From assembly GCA_964498525.1 (NCBI GenBank), contig CAZCGU010000002.1:186001-250000 (forward strand): a stretch of DNA of 64,000 nucleotides. The letters are read 5' to 3'. The DNA is from DTU098 sp964498525 (GTDB taxonomy: Bacteria > Bacillota > Desulfotomaculia > Desulfotomaculales > Pelotomaculaceae). The position numbers and the translations under genes are program-made. Shown piece by piece: positions 45,165 to 53,504 of this stretch. Numbering within the stretch: position 1 is the stretch's first letter; every line of letters starts with the position of its first letter. Below the pieces are notes generated by a model. It saw nothing but the letters and a program-made list of their open reading frames with translations. It did not search any database and was not told the origin of the DNA.

Positions 45165-45356
45165 TTAAATGGCGCGCTGGACCTTGCCGCTCCGCAGACA
45201 ACGGGTGCACACCAAAACCCTTTTGGGGCTGCCGTTAACAATGGCTCTGACGCGTTGCAGGTTAGGCAGCCAGGTCCTCTTGGTGCGGATGTGAGAGTGA
45301 CTCATCTTCATCCCCACCGAAACACCCTTGCCGCAAATGACGCACTTTCTAGCCAC
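45165..45356 (-). CDS. rpmB: 50S ribosomal protein L28
   Basis: 63 residues. Zinc-binding form of L28: CVICGKG near the N-terminus, SHSHIRTKRTWLPNLQ core, and CTRCLRSGK. GTG at 45356 (MARKC) sits behind GGAGGTGG; the frame's earlier GTG at 45365 overlaps that ribosome site. Single gene on the minus strand between two rightward units. Confidence 0.95.
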   Translation of the reverse strand: MARKCVICGKGVSVGMKMSHSHIRTKRTWLPNLQRVRAIVNGSPKRVLVCTRCLRSGKVQRAI

Positions 45357-45581
45357 AATATCCACCTCCTTTTTGCCACCACTCTATTTTAACAGAAAAG
45401 GATTGGGGCTGCAAGGATACCCCTGCCCCGATCCCAGTTTTTTTCCACCAGAATTAATTTCAATTTATGCAAAAAACTCACCAGTATAGACGAAATGTGG
45501 TGAAAACAGACCATGGCAAGAAAACCAGAGCATAACCTTGTTTTCCATAATTTTTGATAGTTAATGAGGGAATATGTTCTA

Positions 45582-45611
45582 GCATAAACACAATCGGCAA
45601 GGTTCATAATA
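45582..45611 (+). promoter_or_regulatory. Forespore SigG/SigF-type promoter of the spore protein gene
   Basis: GCATA at 45582-45586, an 18-base spacer and CATAATA at 45605-45611 match the SigG consensus (-35 GNATR, -10 CATNNTA). It ends 31 bases before the start of the small acid-soluble spore protein gene. Confidence 0.8.
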
Positions 45612-45642
45612 GAGTTAGAAAAGAAAGAGGAGGTGAAACTAA

Positions 45643-45900
45643 TTGGCACAAGGACAAAAAAGAAATCAAATCCTGATCCGGAACGCTTCCCGGGCCATGG
45701 AAGATTTCAAATGGGAAACCGCCCGTGAGCTGGGCATTCAGATTCCCGACAGCGGGTACATGGGGGACCTGCCCTCTAGAATGAACGGCGCCATCGGCGG
45801 CAACATGGTTAAAAAGATGATTGCTGCTTACGAAAACAGCCTGGCAGCGGGTACCGTACCACCGACCCCTCAGGTAACCAACGCCAACCTTAACCAGTAA
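45643..45900 (+). CDS. Alpha/beta-type small acid-soluble spore protein
   Basis: 85 residues. DNA-binding SASP that coats forespore DNA. The family blocks are FKWETARELGI (which includes the GPR cleavage region) and NGAIGGNMVKKMIAAYE. TTG start with AGGAGGTG upstream. The germination protease gpr lies 150 bases away in convergent orientation, so substrate and protease are neighbours. Confidence 0.95.
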   Translation: MAQGQKRNQILIRNASRAMEDFKWETARELGIQIPDSGYMGDLPSRMNGAIGGNMVKKMIAAYENSLAAGTVPPTPQVTNANLNQ

Positions 45901-46054
45901 GGGGGCGAGTTGGTTGGGGGCCGGTCTACAGTAAAGCTTACCTTGTTTAAGCCCGGGTGGGTGCCGGCAGCATACTGCCCGGGTCTTTAATACTTGTCAA
46001 CCCACTACCAAGATTTAATGTAGCAGGCGTAATGCTTGCTGCGTTTTTTTAGGT

Positions 46055-47038
46055 TCAATTAAGGTACATGCTGTATTCCTCGGGACCAATGGAAGGATGC
46101 AGCGCCATAGAAATACCGCCTGCTACAATTTTTGACGTACTCATAATCAGTGCGTCAATTTCCTTAGGTGTTACCGTTAAATTACCAGCAAAGGGTTCCA
46201 GGACATCGTTAATAACCTGGTGCGTAAAATCCGGCCGGAGGTTTTTATAAATTTGGTTCAGGATCGGAGTGTTCTGCAGTTTTTCCATAAAGTGTTCTAC
46301 AGTAACCTGGGCAATTACAGCAGCATTGACTACAGTGGGAATACCTATGGCAATAACCGGCGCCCCCATGGTTTCCAGGTTTATGCCGGGACGCCTGTTA
46401 CCAATACCGGAACCAGGATTGATCCCTGTGTCTGCAATCTGGATGGTAGTGGCAATCCGGTCAACACTGCCGGCAGCCAGAGAGTCCACTACAATGATTA
46501 GTTCCGGTTTGATCTTTTCCACAACGCCTTTGATGATCTCGGCCGTCTCAATTCCCGTGATACCCAGCACACCGGGGGCTATGGCGCTGACAGAACGCAT
46601 CCCCCCGTGCAATTCTTCCGGCGCATATTTGTATAGATGGCGTGTAACCATACTCAGGCTAACGACTTTAGGACCCAGGGCATCCGGTGTGGCGTTCCAG
46701 TTTCCCAATCCAACCAGCAGAATGTTGGCGTTTTCGGGTAAGTTGAAGAGAGATTTTAGTTTTTGTGCCAGCACTTCGGCCACTTCCTGCTGGGCCTCCC
46801 GGTTGTTGTCCCGGAGGGCGGGAGCCTCAATGGTGATATAATTACCCCTGGGCCTGCCCATCAGCTGCTCAGCATTTTCTTCAACAATTTTTACAATTGT
46901 AACGTTAGAGTTTTCATATTTTTCCCGGTCAACAATCACCCCCGGGATTTCCCGCCCTGTTTCCCCTCTTATAATATCGTGGGCTTCCACAGCGAGATCC
47001 ACCTGGATATTGAAAGCTTTATAAAACTCAAGATTCAA
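46055..47038 (-). CDS. gpr: GPR endopeptidase (germination protease)
   Basis: 327 residues. Aspartic-type protease that degrades SASPs at germination. DLAVEAHDIIRGETGREIPGV near the N-terminus includes the pro-sequence processing area; GLGNWNATPDALGPKVV, PGVLGITGIET and VVDSLAAGSVDRIATTIQI are core blocks. TTG start behind GGGAGG. Upstream on the minus strand a CATAATA (47060-47066) has GCATA 20 bases before it, a possible but long-spaced SigG/SigF promoter. Confidence 0.96.
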   Translation of the reverse strand: MNLEFYKAFNIQVDLAVEAHDIIRGETGREIPGVIVDREKYENSNVTIVKIVEENAEQLMGRPRGNYITIEAPALRDNNREAQQEVAEVLAQKLKSLFNLPENANILLVGLGNWNATPDALGPKVVSLSMVTRHLYKYAPEELHGGMRSVSAIAPGVLGITGIETAEIIKGVVEKIKPELIIVVDSLAAGSVDRIATTIQIADTGINPGSGIGNRRPGINLETMGAPVIAIGIPTVVNAAVIAQVTVEHFMEKLQNTPILNQIYKNLRPDFTHQVINDVLEPFAGNLTVTPKEIDALIMSTSKIVAGGISMALHPSIGPEEYSMYLN

Positions 47039-47175
47039 CTGGCACGCCTCCCTTAATCATTATTATGTTATCCTCTTCAGGGAAGAATATGCACAGGGTG
47101 AACCATATTGTAAAATTGCGAAATAATTCGATTTTATACGATGAATATGCTATAATATTAATCTAAAGGCAGGGG

Positions 47176-47736
47176 TTGTTTATTTTACGTGTCATTGCCG
47201 GTACATCAAGGAGCCGCAAGTTGAAGGTCCCTAAAGGAACCGGGTTAAGACCCACGGGTGACCGGGTTAAGGAAGCGCTCTTCAACATTTTAGGAGACCT
47301 TGTGCCCGGTTGCTTGTTTTTGGATTTGTTTGCCGGTACAGGCAACGTTGGTATCGAAGCCTTGAGCCGCGGCGCAGCCGGTGCGGTCTTTGTTGAAATG
47401 AACCGGAATAATGTTCTGGTGATTGAAAAAAACCTGGTTCTTACCGGCCTCCGATCCAGGGCCCGGGTGATTGGCCTGGATGTGTTCAAAGCACTCCCTG
47501 TACTGGGAAGGGAGGGACAGCCTTTTGATTTGGTTTTTCTTGACCCCCCCTATATGAATGGAATGGAAACAAGGGTATTGTCAGGCATTGCCGGCAACAA
47601 TCTCTTGAAGCCCCTGGGGAGGGTTATTGTTGAAAGCAGCAGCAAGGATTTTTTGCCGCCTGCTGTTGATCAGATAAAATTAAATCGCCAGGAAAAATAC
47701 GGCGATACGGTGCTGTCAATTTACAGCTGCCAGTAG
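47176..47736 (+). CDS. rsmD: 16S rRNA m2G966 methyltransferase
   Basis: 186 residues. SAM motif LDLFAGTGNVGIEALSRGA and catalytic DPPY; N-terminal VIAGTSRSRKLKVP typical of RsmD. TTG start; a TATAAT lies at 47151-47156. First gene of the conserved ylbH(rsmD)-coaD-ylbJ-yceD-rpmF neighbourhood. Confidence 0.95.
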   Translation: MFILRVIAGTSRSRKLKVPKGTGLRPTGDRVKEALFNILGDLVPGCLFLDLFAGTGNVGIEALSRGAAGAVFVEMNRNNVLVIEKNLVLTGLRSRARVIGLDVFKALPVLGREGQPFDLVFLDPPYMNGMETRVLSGIAGNNLLKPLGRVIVESSSKDFLPPAVDQIKLNRQEKYGDTVLSIYSCQ

Positions 47737-47755
47737 AGATGTGGGGGGATACATA

Positions 47756-48238
47756 TTGCGTACAGCTATTTGTCCGGGAAGTTTCGACCCTGTGACCTAC
47801 GGTCACCTGGATATTTTCGGACGGGTTTCATTGCTGTTTGATCATGTTATTGTGGCAGTTTCCCGGAATCCGATTAAAAACCCCCTGTTTTCGATCGAAG
47901 AACGGGTTGAGCTTTTAAAAAGTGTCTTAACTAATTATCCCAATATTGAAGTCAGTTCCTTTGAAGGACTGACAGTTAATTACGCCATTAAATGCAAGGC
48001 CATCGCCATTGTCCGGGGCCTCAGGGTTATTTCGGATTTTGAAAACGAATTCCGGATGGCCCTGACCAATAAGAAACTTGCCTGTCATGTGGAAACAGTA
48101 TTCTTAATGACGAAAGCGGAATATTCCTTTATTAACTCAAGTACGGTAAAAGAAATTGCTTCTTTTGGGGGATCCTTGCGAAGCCTGGTTCCACCTATTG
48201 TTGAAGAAAAATTGAGGGAAAAGATGAAGACGAAGTAA
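47756..48238 (+). CDS. coaD: Phosphopantetheine adenylyltransferase
   Basis: 160 residues. Penultimate step of CoA synthesis. CPGSFDPVTYGHLDIF contains the nucleotidyltransferase HxGH-type motif (TYGH), and the ISSTxVKE block appears as NSSTVKEIASFGG. TTG 47756 has GGGGGAT 8 bases upstream; GTG 47741 is less likely. Confidence 0.95.
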   Translation: MRTAICPGSFDPVTYGHLDIFGRVSLLFDHVIVAVSRNPIKNPLFSIEERVELLKSVLTNYPNIEVSSFEGLTVNYAIKCKAIAIVRGLRVISDFENEFRMALTNKKLACHVETVFLMTKAEYSFINSSTVKEIASFGGSLRSLVPPIVEEKLREKMKTK

Positions 48239-48271
48239 CTGCCTTTAAGTTAAGGAGGTATGAAAAACAAA

Positions 48272-48718
48272 GTGGACCTGCTGAGCGCCCTTAACGAATT
48301 GGAAGAATTGATTGAAAGCAGCGGCAAAGTTCCCCTGACCAGAAAAGTGATGGTTAACGAGGATAGCATTCTGGATCTTTTAGACAGGATTAGGACAACC
48401 ATCCCTGAAGAAATTCGTCAGGCTAAATGGATCATTCAGGAACGGGAGAAAGTTATGAATGATTCCCAAAAAGAAGCCATGCGTATAGTTGAAAGCGCCC
48501 AAAAACAGGTTGAAAGGCAGGCCGAAGACAGTGAGATAGCCCGCAAAGCCAAGACTGTGGCGGAAGAAATAATCGCCAGGGCTGAACAGGTGGCACAGGA
48601 AATGCGCGAGGGCGCCCAGAGTTACGCCGATGAAATCCTGGGTGCTTTACAAGACAGGTTAAACAGAATTAACCAGCAAATTGAGCAGGGGCGGTCCGAG
48701 CTGAAGGCCATGAAATAA
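48272..48718 (+). CDS. Coiled-coil protein of unknown function
   Basis: About 148 residues, almost entirely charged helix. An N-terminal ALNELEELIESS segment, VNEDSILDLLDRIRTTIPEEIRQAKWI, then a long coiled coil rich in E, Q, R, A (ESAQKQVERQAEDSEIARKA). Such proteins are often annotated ATPase or DivIVA-like, but I see no P-loop. Orthologues follow coaD in related clostridia. AAGGAGG ends at 48258: it is 13 bases from GTG 48272 but only 1 from ATG 48260, so GTG is preferred. A role in cell division or as a scaffold is only a guess. Confidence 0.75.
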   Translation: MDLLSALNELEELIESSGKVPLTRKVMVNEDSILDLLDRIRTTIPEEIRQAKWIIQEREKVMNDSQKEAMRIVESAQKQVERQAEDSEIARKAKTVAEEIIARAEQVAQEMREGAQSYADEILGALQDRLNRINQQIEQGRSELKAMK

Positions 48719-48734
48719 GGCGATAAGCCGCCTT
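48717..48734. terminator. Short hairpin between convergent genes
   Basis: AAGGCG/CGCCTT, 6 bp with loop ATAAGC, lying across the 15-base gap between two convergent stops. A weak candidate for a shared terminator. Confidence 0.4.
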
Positions 48735-49786
48735 CACTGTAATGATTTGAGCACGTTGCGCCAGTCGACGTGTTTTTCTATGTTTTCCACCGCACCTTTA
48801 ATGGCTTTCTCATCCGTTGACCTGATTTTTCTGCTGACCTGGGACATTTTTTCAATGGTGGTATAGGTATCGTAATGCACCAGGATCAGCGGGACACCTT
48901 TCTCTTCAGCCCGGGCCACGACCTTGACATCCGGGTACAGCCCCCCCGTAAGGATCAGGGCGGAGGTGCTTGTTTCCAATGCGGCCAGGGCTACTTCCGA
49001 GCGGTCCCCGCCGGTAATTACCGCTTTATCGGCGGTCCTGCGCAGGTAACCCAGGGCGCTTTCAATGGTCATGGCGCCGATGACAACATCTTCAACCAGA
49101 CGGTCCAGCTTATCGGCTCCGGAAAGGATTTCCCCTCCCAGGACTTCGTAATACTCCTCAACGGTGGGAGAAGTTATCACCGGGTCTCTGGGGATTATCC
49201 CCAGTGTCCTGTAGCCCCGCTCTTCCAGCAGCGGGCGATAAACTCCCTCGGTTTTAGCCAGCAGGGGACGCGGCACATTATGAAAAATATTCCCCAGGAC
49301 CGGGATCCCCTTGCTTTCCATAAAACTGTTTATAAAAATGGCCTGGTCCAGACTATAGTCGTTTTCAATCCGGATCATCAACAGCGGGGCTGCTTTTAAT
49401 TCCAGGGCGAGACTAACTGAATCCAGCCCGATACAGCCCATAATATGGGGGAAGTTAGCGCCTCCGATAATGACCAGTTCCTGATTGGCGGCTACCCTTT
49501 CATATGATTCCCGGATTGTTCGAAGGGATTCGCAAGAATTCCTGTGCCCGGATAAATAGGAAGGACCTACCAGGTAGGGAACAATTACTTCCAGGGGTTG
49601 TTCAATATTAAGGATCTGTTTCATTAAAAGGGCGTCCTCATCCTCCCGGGAGGTTGGCCCGCTGGCATGACCTACCGGTTTAAAATAGACTACCCGGTAG
49701 CCCTCCTGGCGGAATTTCAGGGCCAGACCCAGGGCGATGCTGGTTTTGCCGCTGCCGGCAGGCCCCATGATCAAAAGATTTTTCAT
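48734..49786 (-). CDS. P-loop plus DRTGG-domain protein (phosphotransacetylase-N-like)
   Basis: About 350 residues. N-terminal AAA_26/CobQ-like P-loop domain (MGPAGSGKTSIALGLALKF, YFKPVGHASG). C-terminal DRTGG-like regulatory domain (VEDVVIGAMTIESALGYLR, AVITGGDRSEVALAALE). The same two domains form the N-terminus of long phosphotransacetylases, but the catalytic Pta domain is missing. ATG 49786 is chosen; its ribosome site lies in the stop region of the upstream acyl-CoA synthetase gene, so the two are coupled. Likely senses nucleotides or CoA status for the synthetase; that is inference. Confidence 0.82.
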   Translation of the reverse strand: MKNLLIMGPAGSGKTSIALGLALKFRQEGYRVVYFKPVGHASGPTSREDEDALLMKQILNIEQPLEVIVPYLVGPSYLSGHRNSCESLRTIRESYERVAANQELVIIGGANFPHIMGCIGLDSVSLALELKAAPLLMIRIENDYSLDQAIFINSFMESKGIPVLGNIFHNVPRPLLAKTEGVYRPLLEERGYRTLGIIPRDPVITSPTVEEYYEVLGGEILSGADKLDRLVEDVVIGAMTIESALGYLRRTADKAVITGGDRSEVALAALETSTSALILTGGLYPDVKVVARAEEKGVPLILVHYDTYTTIEKMSQVSRKIRSTDEKAIKGAVENIEKHVDWRNVLKSLQ

Positions 49787-49797
49787 TTGTAAACACC

Positions 49798-51918
49798 TCA
49801 CGATATAGTTATTTTCACATCCAGCGCGGTGGCCCCTGTTTCGTAGGCAAAAACCGGATTGATATCCATCTCGGTAATCTCGGGAAAATCATGGACCAAA
49901 CCGGCTACCCGCTGGATTATATCGACAATTGTTTTTATATCCGCAGGCTTTTCCCCGCGGTAGCCCCGCAGCAGTGTGTAGGCCTTTGTTTCCGCCAGCA
50001 TTATTTCTATTTCCCGGGTTGTCAGACCGCTTGTCAGTCTGAAGGACACATCCTTTAAAAGGTTGACATAAATGCCGCCCAGACCGAAAGCAAGAAGCGG
50101 CCCGAACTGGATGTCCCGGGTTACGCCTATAATCAGCTCGGTGCCTTTGGGCATCATTTTTTGTACTTCAACACCGTAGGCTGCAACCCGGGGCAGGTAG
50201 CGGTGGACGTTATCCATGATTTCCAAAAAGGCGGCGTGGACTTTCTCAGGATTATTCAAGCCAATTTTGACTCCGCCCACATCTGTTTTATGCATAATCT
50301 CGGGGGAGGCAATCTTCAGGACCACAGGGTAGCCCAATTGGTCCGCCTGCCGGGAAGCTTCCTCCGGGCTGTGGGCCAGCAAAGTGGGGGCGGCGGGAAT
50401 CCCGTAGGCGCTTACAACTTCCACAGCCTCGTTTCCCAGAAGAACCAGACGTTTATCCCTTTTAACATCATAAAGGACTGCCTTTACGGTTTTCGGATCA
50501 GCATCGGGGATCTTTATTGTTTCCACATTCTGGGGGAGATCCCTGGCCCGGGCGTAGTTTACAAGTCCGCTGACAGCTGAAACCGCCGGCTCCGGAAAAG
50601 TAAAACAGGGAATGCCGTTTTCCCCCAGCAGCTCAACACCTTCCTCCAGTTTTTCTCCACCCATGTAGGCCGCAAAAAGGGGTTTTCCGGGATGAAATTC
50701 ACGCATGTCAATCATGGCTCTGGCTGTTTCCGCAGGTTCGGTCACCCCTGCCGGGCAGACCAGGACCAATGCGCTGTCCACACCGGGGTCGGCCAGGACC
50801 TTTTCCAGGGAAAAGCGGAAGCGGTCAGCCTTGGCGTCGCCCAGTACATCCACCGGGTTATAAATGTTGGATTCCGCCGGAAGGTAGCCGCGCAGCTCTT
50901 CTACCGTTTCCCTGGTAAAACGGGCCATCTTCAGGCCTTTCAATTCAATGGCGTCCGTTGCTATAATCCCGGGACCACCGGAATTGGTTATAACAGCAAC
51001 CCGGTCACCACCGGGTACAGGCTGGTGGGCAAAGGAGACTGCCAGGTCGAATAGTTCCGGCATACTCCTGGCTCTGATTACGCCGCACTGGCGAAAAGCT
51101 GTTTCGTAAGCCAGGTCGCTTCCGGCCAGGGCTCCGGTGTGGGAGGAGGCGGCCTGGGCTCCGGCCTGGCTGGTGCCCGACTTGAGGATGATTACCGGTT
51201 TTTTACGATTTGCCTTGCGGGCCACCTCCAGAAAGTGGGAGCCGTTTTCCACATCTTCAATATAGCACAGGATCACCTTGGTATGGGGATCCGCGGCAGC
51301 TTCCTCAATAAAATGGGCTTCTGTCAGGTCGGCTTTGTTTCCCAGGCTGACGAATTTACTGAAGCCCAGACCGGCCTTGTGGCTCCAATCCAGAATAGAG
51401 AGGACCATGGCCCCGCTCTGGGAAATAAACGCTATCTCACCTTTAAGGGGGGCGCTCGCTGCAAAGGAAGCATTGATGGGAACGTGGGTATCCATAATCC
51501 CCACGCAATTGGGGCCCAGCATTCTCATCCCGTATCGGCGGCAGATCTTCACCAGCTTTCGTTCCAGGTCCATGCCTTCTTTGCCAGTTTCCTTAAAACC
51601 CGCGGTAATTACCACCAGGTTTTTCACACCGCTTTTTCCGCATATTTCAGCTGTTTCCAAAGACCTTGCGGCTGGAATGGACAGAACTGCCAGTTCCGCA
51701 GGTTCGGGCGTCCGGTCTACCGAGGGGTAACAGGTTAACCCCTCAATTTTCGCTTCCCTGGGATTTACCGGGAAAATCTTACCCGGAAAACCGGATTGAA
51801 TCATGTTTTTAACAATAACATTCCCTATTTTCCCGGGTGATTTGGATGCGCCAATAATGGCCACGGACCCGGGGTTGAAAAAATTGTCCAGACAGCCCAA
51901 TTCATTCACCTTCTTCAC
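49798..51918 (-). CDS. acdA: ADP-forming acetyl/acyl-CoA synthetase, fused subunits
   Basis: 706 residues. Order: CoA-binding domain (FNPGSVAIIGASKSPGK), succinyl-CoA-synthetase-like ligase domain with catalytic H260 in SSHTGALAG, flavodoxin-like domain, then C-terminal ATP-grasp (GYPVVLKIASPEIMHKTDVGG). It converts acyl-CoA + ADP + Pi to acid + ATP, an energy-conserving last step in fermenting anaerobes; it can also run in reverse. Start GTG 51918 or, with AAGGTGA five bases upstream, TTG 51900. Coupled to the DRTGG gene. Confidence 0.93.
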   Translation of the reverse strand: MKKVNELGCLDNFFNPGSVAIIGASKSPGKIGNVIVKNMIQSGFPGKIFPVNPREAKIEGLTCYPSVDRTPEPAELAVLSIPAARSLETAEICGKSGVKNLVVITAGFKETGKEGMDLERKLVKICRRYGMRMLGPNCVGIMDTHVPINASFAASAPLKGEIAFISQSGAMVLSILDWSHKAGLGFSKFVSLGNKADLTEAHFIEEAAADPHTKVILCYIEDVENGSHFLEVARKANRKKPVIILKSGTSQAGAQAASSHTGALAGSDLAYETAFRQCGVIRARSMPELFDLAVSFAHQPVPGGDRVAVITNSGGPGIIATDAIELKGLKMARFTRETVEELRGYLPAESNIYNPVDVLGDAKADRFRFSLEKVLADPGVDSALVLVCPAGVTEPAETARAMIDMREFHPGKPLFAAYMGGEKLEEGVELLGENGIPCFTFPEPAVSAVSGLVNYARARDLPQNVETIKIPDADPKTVKAVLYDVKRDKRLVLLGNEAVEVVSAYGIPAAPTLLAHSPEEASRQADQLGYPVVLKIASPEIMHKTDVGGVKIGLNNPEKVHAAFLEIMDNVHRYLPRVAAYGVEVQKMMPKGTELIIGVTRDIQFGPLLAFGLGGIYVNLLKDVSFRLTSGLTTREIEIMLAETKAYTLLRGYRGEKPADIKTIVDIIQRVAGLVHDFPEITEMDINPVFAYETGATALDVKITIS

Positions 51919-52163
51919 CGATCTGCGCTGTTAATTGGTATTATCTTGTCCTTTAAGGGTGCGGTAAATGCATTTAAAAAAACCAGCCCGGGGAAATAAA
52001 CCGGCCGGGCAGGGCCGGTCCGGGCCACAGGAGAATGTCGAAACAGTGCAAATAATGTAAGGCAAAAAGAATGAAAAAGGCTTTTTTAAAGGATTTCTAC
52101 CTTCCGGCAGGGAATATAAAAGATTGTCAATTTGGACGGATTAGACAACAGGAGGTTAGCTTC

Positions 52164-53468
52164 ATGCTCATGGAAAGGACTGGTTCACTTCCCGCCGCAA
52201 GGCCAAAAAAGATTCATTACGGGTTTATTATTCTGCTTCTGGGTATTCTTACCACAACCGGCGCAATGGGCTTTGCGCGCTACGGTTATACCACCATTCT
52301 TCCTTCAATGATGAAAGGGCTTGGCCTGGATAATACAGGCGCGGGCCTGCTGGCAAGCGGCAATCTGGCTGGATATATGGTTTTTTCCCTGGTTGCCGGT
52401 TTTCTGGCCGCAAAATACAGCCCCCGGCTTATAATCCTTTTTTCCATGCTTATGTCAGGGGTAACCATGCTGCTGACGGGTCTGGCCGGGGGTCTCTGGA
52501 CAGCACTCATCATGCGGGCGCTGACTGGTGTCGGCAGCGCCGGGAGCTACATTCCCATGATGGGGATGATTTCCGCCTGGTTTGCACCGCACCGGCGGGG
52601 CCTGGCCTCAGGTGTTCTGGTGGCGGGGTCGGGCGTAGCCCTGCTGGTGACGGGGTTTTTGGTGCCGCGCCTGGTATCCGCGTTGCCTCTGTACGGCTGG
52701 CGGATTAGCTGGTTTATCCTGGGTTTGGCTGTTGTTTTGCTTGGCCTGGTCATCTATCTGTTTTTGCGCAACAGTCCTGCGGAGCTCGGCCTTAAGCCCG
52801 TGGGCTCGGAAAACGAAACAGCTTCCAGATCCAAAGCCGGGGCGGGAAAAAACCTTTCGGCCGGTACAGGGGAGGATGACTGCGGCGAGGATGTTGGCTG
52901 GAAAAATGTTTATGGTTCCAGGATGCTATGGCTCCTGGGTTTGGTTTATTTCGCCTTTGGTTTTTCTTACATCATTTACGCTACTTTCTTTTCCACCTCG
53001 CTTGTGGCTGATAAGGGCATAGGCCAGGAACAGGCCGGGTCCATGTGGGCGCTAATCGGTTTGATCAGCATCTTCAGCGGCGTCTTGTGGGGGGCTATCT
53101 CGGATTACCTGGGCAGGAAATACACCCTGTGTATAATTTTCGCCCTCATGGCGGTTTCCTACCTGCTGTTCGCTGTGGGCGACTCGAACCGTTTGCTTTA
53201 CCTTTCCGCGGTTATCTTTGCCATTACCTCCTGGAGCATCCCCGGTGTGGTTGCGGCGGCCTGCGGCGACTATGTGGGGGCAAAACTGGCCCCTGCCGCC
53301 CTGGGCATGGTAACGCTTTTCTTTGGCGTAGGGCAGGCTATTGCCCCCGGTGTGGCAGGCTATGCCGCGGACCTTACAGGTTCCTTCAACCAGGTTTTTA
53401 TTCTGGCGGCTATTATAGCAGGGCTGGGCTCGGTGGGTTCCCTGACCCTCCGACCACCTTCCCCCTGA
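52164..53468 (+). CDS. MFS transporter (YbfB/OxlT-like)
   Basis: About 434 residues with 12 predicted helices and MFS signatures (GFLAAKYSPRLI in loop 2-3, RALTGVGSAG, DYLGRKYTLC). The helix 1 text GAMGFARYGYTTILPSMMKGLGL resembles the CynX/YbfB group for organic anions. ATG 52164 lies 8 bases after AGGAGG; the frame is open from 52071 without a ribosome site. Substrate is unknown; it is divergent from the acyl-CoA synthetase genes, so an organic acid is plausible. Confidence 0.88.
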   Translation: MLMERTGSLPAARPKKIHYGFIILLLGILTTTGAMGFARYGYTTILPSMMKGLGLDNTGAGLLASGNLAGYMVFSLVAGFLAAKYSPRLIILFSMLMSGVTMLLTGLAGGLWTALIMRALTGVGSAGSYIPMMGMISAWFAPHRRGLASGVLVAGSGVALLVTGFLVPRLVSALPLYGWRISWFILGLAVVLLGLVIYLFLRNSPAELGLKPVGSENETASRSKAGAGKNLSAGTGEDDCGEDVGWKNVYGSRMLWLLGLVYFAFGFSYIIYATFFSTSLVADKGIGQEQAGSMWALIGLISIFSGVLWGAISDYLGRKYTLCIIFALMAVSYLLFAVGDSNRLLYLSAVIFAITSWSIPGVVAAACGDYVGAKLAPAALGMVTLFFGVGQAIAPGVAGYAADLTGSFNQVFILAAIIAGLGSVGSLTLRPPSP

Positions 53469-53504
53469 GCCAGAAGGCTTGCAGGGTGTTAAGGGACAGT
53501 GCCG

